Assembly: GCF_036320965.1 (NCBI RefSeq)
Contig: NC_092240.1
Coordinates: forward strand, 11,248,501-11,312,500
DNA: 64,000 bases
Direction: 5' to 3'
Origin: Panulirus ornatus
Taxonomy: Eukaryota; Arthropoda; Malacostraca; Decapoda; Palinuridae
A program made the position numbers and the translations under genes. This document shows, in pieces, positions 60,513 through 64,000 of this stretch (the stretch's first letter is position 1; every line of letters begins with the position of its first letter). Below the pieces are notes generated by a model that was given only the letters and a program-made list of their open reading frames with translations, was not told the origin of the DNA and did not search any database.

Positions 60513-60900
60513 AAGATATGACATAACTCTTCAGGCTAAGGAAGAGGACCCGTTCGACAATTTTACGAATCACCCGCAGCTACATCGGTCTTCCCTCCAC
60601 AGCCCCTTTGCTTCCTGGCCCTCGGAGGGGAGGGGTCTGCCTGGAGGGCAACAACACCACCACTGCTGCCTCCTCCACATCTCGAAGCCTTTTGAAGTAT
60701 CACATGGAAATCCCCTTAGAAAAATCGTTATAAGTCCTGTGATGGAAGCGGGTGGGTGGGTGGGTCGGGTTAAGAAGAAGCATCTGAGTCAGGACCCTTC
60801 ACACAGGAGAGAGAGGGCGATTGGATTCTATTTCTCGACGAGATTTATGTGACTTTATCCTCACGACGTCCAGTTCTTCAATCTCTCATATCCTCCTGTA
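60513..60900. other. Spacer
   Basis: No gene recognised. GGGTGGGTGGGTGGG near 60749 is a short G-rich repeat. Confidence 0.35.
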
Positions 60901-61033
60901 TTCTTCTTTGCTCACTTCTTCGCTCGCGTCTTCGCTCTCGCTCGCTTCTTTGCTCGCTTCTTCGTTCGCTTCTTCGCTCGCTCCTTTGCTCGCTTCTTCG
61001 CTCAATTCTTCGCTCACTTCCTCGCTCGTTCTC

Positions 61034-61107
<74 letters not shown>
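60900..61107. repeat. TCGCTCGCTTCTT repeat then (GA)n
   Basis: Interleaved CTTCGCTCG and CTTTGCTCG units at 60900-61035, then about 35 GA units. Confidence 0.92.
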
Positions 61108-61109
<2 letters not shown>

Positions 61110-61534
61110 CTCACGAATTGACATAACTGATTGTATACACAGTGATGAAAATCCTCATTTGAATTATATTCTAACATAAAAAAGCCCCATATCTAACACG
61201 GAAATATAAACGTTTTTAAGCTCCCTTAAAAAAAAAAAGTTATGTCAATTTTGCAGCGAGGTTACTAACACAACTGTATTAGCGGCGCGAGCTCAGGTCC
61301 TTAATTATCAGTACAAGTACAATTCCTCTTTCATCAAATGCTATAGTTTTCCACTGAAATTCCAATAACCAAAGATGTCGACATATAGCATGATAAGTTA
61401 TGACTTTGGAAGACATTGGACCAAACTCAATAGCTTTCTGTGATAATGACAAAGTGATTCTCCTTTCAAATCAATCGATTTTACCATGGATTTTTATCCT
61501 CCACTTGAAGAATCTAATCCTTCACCTGATTGTT
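61108..61534. other. Spacer
   Basis: No gene recognised. Confidence 0.35.
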
Positions 61535-61579
61535 ACAACTCCGATGATAATAATAATAATAACAATAATAATAATGATG

Positions 61580-61613
<34 letters not shown>

Positions 61614-61701
61614 TAATAATAATAATAACAATAATGATAATAATAATAACAATAATAATAATAATAATAATAATAACAATAATAATAACAATAACAATAA
61701 C

Positions 61702-61732
<31 letters not shown>

Positions 61733-61772
61733 GTAATAACAATAATAACAATAATAGTAACAATAATCTTCA
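61535..61772. repeat. (AAT)n trinucleotide tract with AAC and GAT variants
   Basis: About 78 triplets, mainly AAT, with scattered AAC and GAT. It stays open in several frames (poly-Asn and poly-Ile), which are artefacts. Confidence 0.96.
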
Positions 61773-61830
61773 ACAATCTCCTTGACTCTCATTTCCTAGT
61801 CACCAAACAGAACGTGAGTTCCTTCTTCCA

Positions 61831-62725
61831 CATCACCAATATGGCTTTTGCGGTGGAAGGCTCTACTGATAATCTTTCTTTTGTTGTACCACCTTTGTTC
61901 CTCCTCCTCCTTCCTCTCCCTCAGGGGATTTTCCTGAATCTTTTATCCTGCCGCCACCTCCTCGAGATGTCAAAAGCACTTGACAAGGTGTAACACAAGT
62001 ATTTGCTCTCGAAATTTCTCTTCGTTGGATTTCTTTCTTTTCGCTACTACGTAAGTTTTCTTCTCCGCGCGTCTTACCCCCGTGGTTGAAGACGGACAGT
62101 GGTGGTGTTCCCCAGGGTTCTATCCTATCGCATAGAAAGTCTTTCCTCCATAAATGACTTTTTCTCTTTATCTACTGATGTCCAATCTTTTCGCAGTGGA
62201 CATATTGCTTCTCTTCATTCAGACTCATGGGGTTAGCGCAATCGATTTAATACATATTGCCTCTCTTCGTTCAGACTTATTCAGCATGGCGCAATGGGGT
62301 TAGAGCAATCTCGTTAAATCGTTAGGGGTAATTACGCATTTTCTACCCATAAGCTCTCCCTAAATTTCCTCCATTCCCTGCTAAAAAAATTTCGAAACCG
62401 ATATTGGACTTAACTATATCCTCTTACTCTGTCCGACATTCCCACAAAATGAGCAACGCCACAAAATCGGCTTCTGTTCCGTAGCTTATGATGTGGTACA
62501 GGATCGCAATCACGTTTCATACAATCACCTATTCCGAATCTATAGTGACCTCCTTCGCTCCAGTATGGTATACTTAAGATGGGTCTTCTACCTCTTTCTA
62601 GGTCAGAATGGGATCAAAGTCCTTCTGCTTATCATCTCTTCTGCAGTCGAACTCTCTTCAACCATCCCTTTCAATCTGTTGTGGTGCTTCTCCCAACTCT
62701 CTATTTCCAAGGTGTCATTTCGGCA
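61831..62725 (+). mobile_element. Decayed Jockey-like LINE reverse transcriptase
   Basis: Same family type as 12218-13095 but more eroded. HHQYGF (61831-61850) with VEGSTDNLSF marks the segment before RT block 1. MSKALDKV followed by HKYLLSKFLFVGF (61965-62035) corresponds to the DISKAFDRVWH block. A diverged VPQGSILS at about 62110-62130 is block 4. KFPPFPAKKIS-like residues and SYSVRHSHKMSNATKSASVP (62405-62475) follow in the C-terminal part. The ADD catalytic box was not found. Multiple frameshifts and stops. Confidence 0.65.
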
Positions 62726-63393
62726 ACTGTTCTAGTAAGTAGATCTGTGGGACCTAGATCCTAAAGCCTGGGCTCACGGATCACACTCTCCATAGTTTCT
62801 ATGTGGTGACCAGCCAGACGAGGATTGACCGTTATGACATCTCTTTCCTTTCCTTATGCAGCTAGGCTCAGTGCAATCATCTCCCATCTTCTGGCTCTCC
62901 CTCTTCCTATATAACCTTTCCACCTTTAAGAATTAGGTTCACAAACACCTGGGGAACACAAATTAAACCCTTGCTTCAATTCTTTTGTATGAGGCGAATG
63001 AGTTCGAAATCTCAAGAATGGATTCGGTGTTGGGTGCGGTCAAGAGGAGAGGTGTTGGATCCAGCCTTGTGAAACGAAGTTGCGTATGATAATAAGCCCT
63101 ATAAATGCATGAGACTGGAAAATTCCCCATCAAACTTTGAGTAATGTATCTTGAAATCTGCACGGAAGGAAGGAGAACAATCGCACTGGGATAAATGGGT
63201 AGGAAAAAGGAAAGGGGAGAAGAGGAAGATGCAGAAAAAAAAAAGAAAATAAGAGATGTTGGTAGTACACGACCACATAGTAGGATATGAAGAAATAGGA
63301 CATATTTGTGGAAGTGGGTATGGTTGGGTTAAGGTTAGGCAGGAGAAATTATTATCACGACTATTATTGTAATTATTATTTCATTTTCATTAT

Positions 63394-63394
<1 letters not shown>
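62726..63394. other. Spacer
   Basis: 62800-62920 may be further Jockey-like 3' sequence. No gene recognised. Confidence 0.35.
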
Positions 63395-63439
<45 letters not shown>

Positions 63440-63440
63440 T
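63394..63440. repeat. (TA)n tract
   Basis: About 22 TA units. Confidence 0.95.
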
Positions 63441-63535
63441 CTCAGCACTAACATAAACCATGCAATATTAAGCACAAGATTATCACAAAAGAAATATCCA
63501 TGCTCTGACAGTTTTTCTTCATGATAGAATTTCTC

Positions 63536-63590
<55 letters not shown>
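63536..63590. repeat. (CT)n microsatellite
   Basis: About 25 CT units with an early TGTCTC interruption. Confidence 0.95.
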
Positions 63591-64000
63591 AGGAAAACGA
63601 ATTTTGTTCTCAAGTCATATTCTTTTCTCTACGCGTTTATTTCTTTATTGCTTTCAGACACCTGTTTCCCTCAACCATCATCATCATCACCATCTTCAAC
63701 GAAGCCTTTCAAAGAGGCAGATAATGAGATGGAGGTAACAGCAAGCCGCCACCCCCCCTTCTTCCCCTCGTTTTCTCCTTATTATCAGCGTTAATGAGAC
63801 TATGAGGGGAGGTGGAGGGGTTAAGAGGGTGGGCATTAACAGGTAAAAGAGGGAAACAGCGAGTCTTCCCTTCATTCGATGAACATCCATCATTTGCTAC
63901 GGGGCAGCAATGTTCACACTGGATTATCACTATAATTATCAATTACTAACATAATTATACTTAATATCATTATAATTATTATCATAACTATTATCATAAG
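63591..64000. other. Spacer to window end
   Basis: Ends in ATTAT/ATCAT-rich sequence. No gene recognised. Confidence 0.35.

Noticed and set aside
61486..61785. Poly-Asn protein domain
   Set aside because: Translation of the (AAT)n tract. Opposite strand is equally open as poly-Ile/Leu/Tyr.

Overview
This looks like nuclear DNA of a repeat-rich invertebrate, most probably a decapod crustacean. The taxon is inferred from overall texture (very dense dinucleotide tracts, tRNA-related SINEs, decayed non-LTR retrotransposons) and not from any diagnostic gene. There is no operon structure, no rRNA gene and no confident intact host gene. Nearly all open frames longer than 60 codons arise because (TA)n, (GA)n, (GT)n or minisatellite units happen to lack stop codons.

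The window is built from four kinds of sequence. (1) Microsatellites, chiefly (TA)n tracts of 40-120 bp. (2) Minisatellite arrays with 21 to 77 bp units: 26 bp (1609-2503 and, inverted, 3760-4219), 22 bp (2876-3762), 31/33 bp (7049-7694), 48 bp (21276-21470), 27 bp (24393-25014), 34 bp (34670-35970), 21 bp (35975-36221), 36 bp (42748-43137 and 58761-58972), 62 bp (46918-47540) and 77 bp (54838-55216). (3) Interspersed elements, labelled here as A, B, P, T and R. A is a roughly 240 bp SINE-like element with at least twelve copies. B is a LINE with an RT-type C-terminal protein on the minus strand at 41354-41948. P is a 340-375 bp palindromic foldback element. T covers tRNA-derived SINEs. R is a diverged dispersed repeat. 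(4) Decayed LINE reverse transcriptases: Jockey-like at 12218-13095 and 61831-62725, CR1-like at 57180-58440.

Families A and B end in nearly the same roughly 28 bp sequence and both run directly into (TA)n. This is the arrangement expected of a non-autonomous element mobilised by its partner LINE. Elements A, B, P and T are often strung together with (TA)n as the only linker (for example 28322-29093, 37778-38528, 52863-53655, 59476-60511).

The one place that may hold host coding sequence is 47.7-52.8 kb. Three diverged copies of a (CT)n tract, an AG acceptor-like site and an exon-like stretch occur about 2.2 kb apart. Only the third copy (52271-52528) keeps an open 85-codon frame. Long stretches such as 17.8-20.0, 30.0-31.2, 39.7-41.0 and 55.2-57.2 kb look like single-copy intergenic or intronic DNA.
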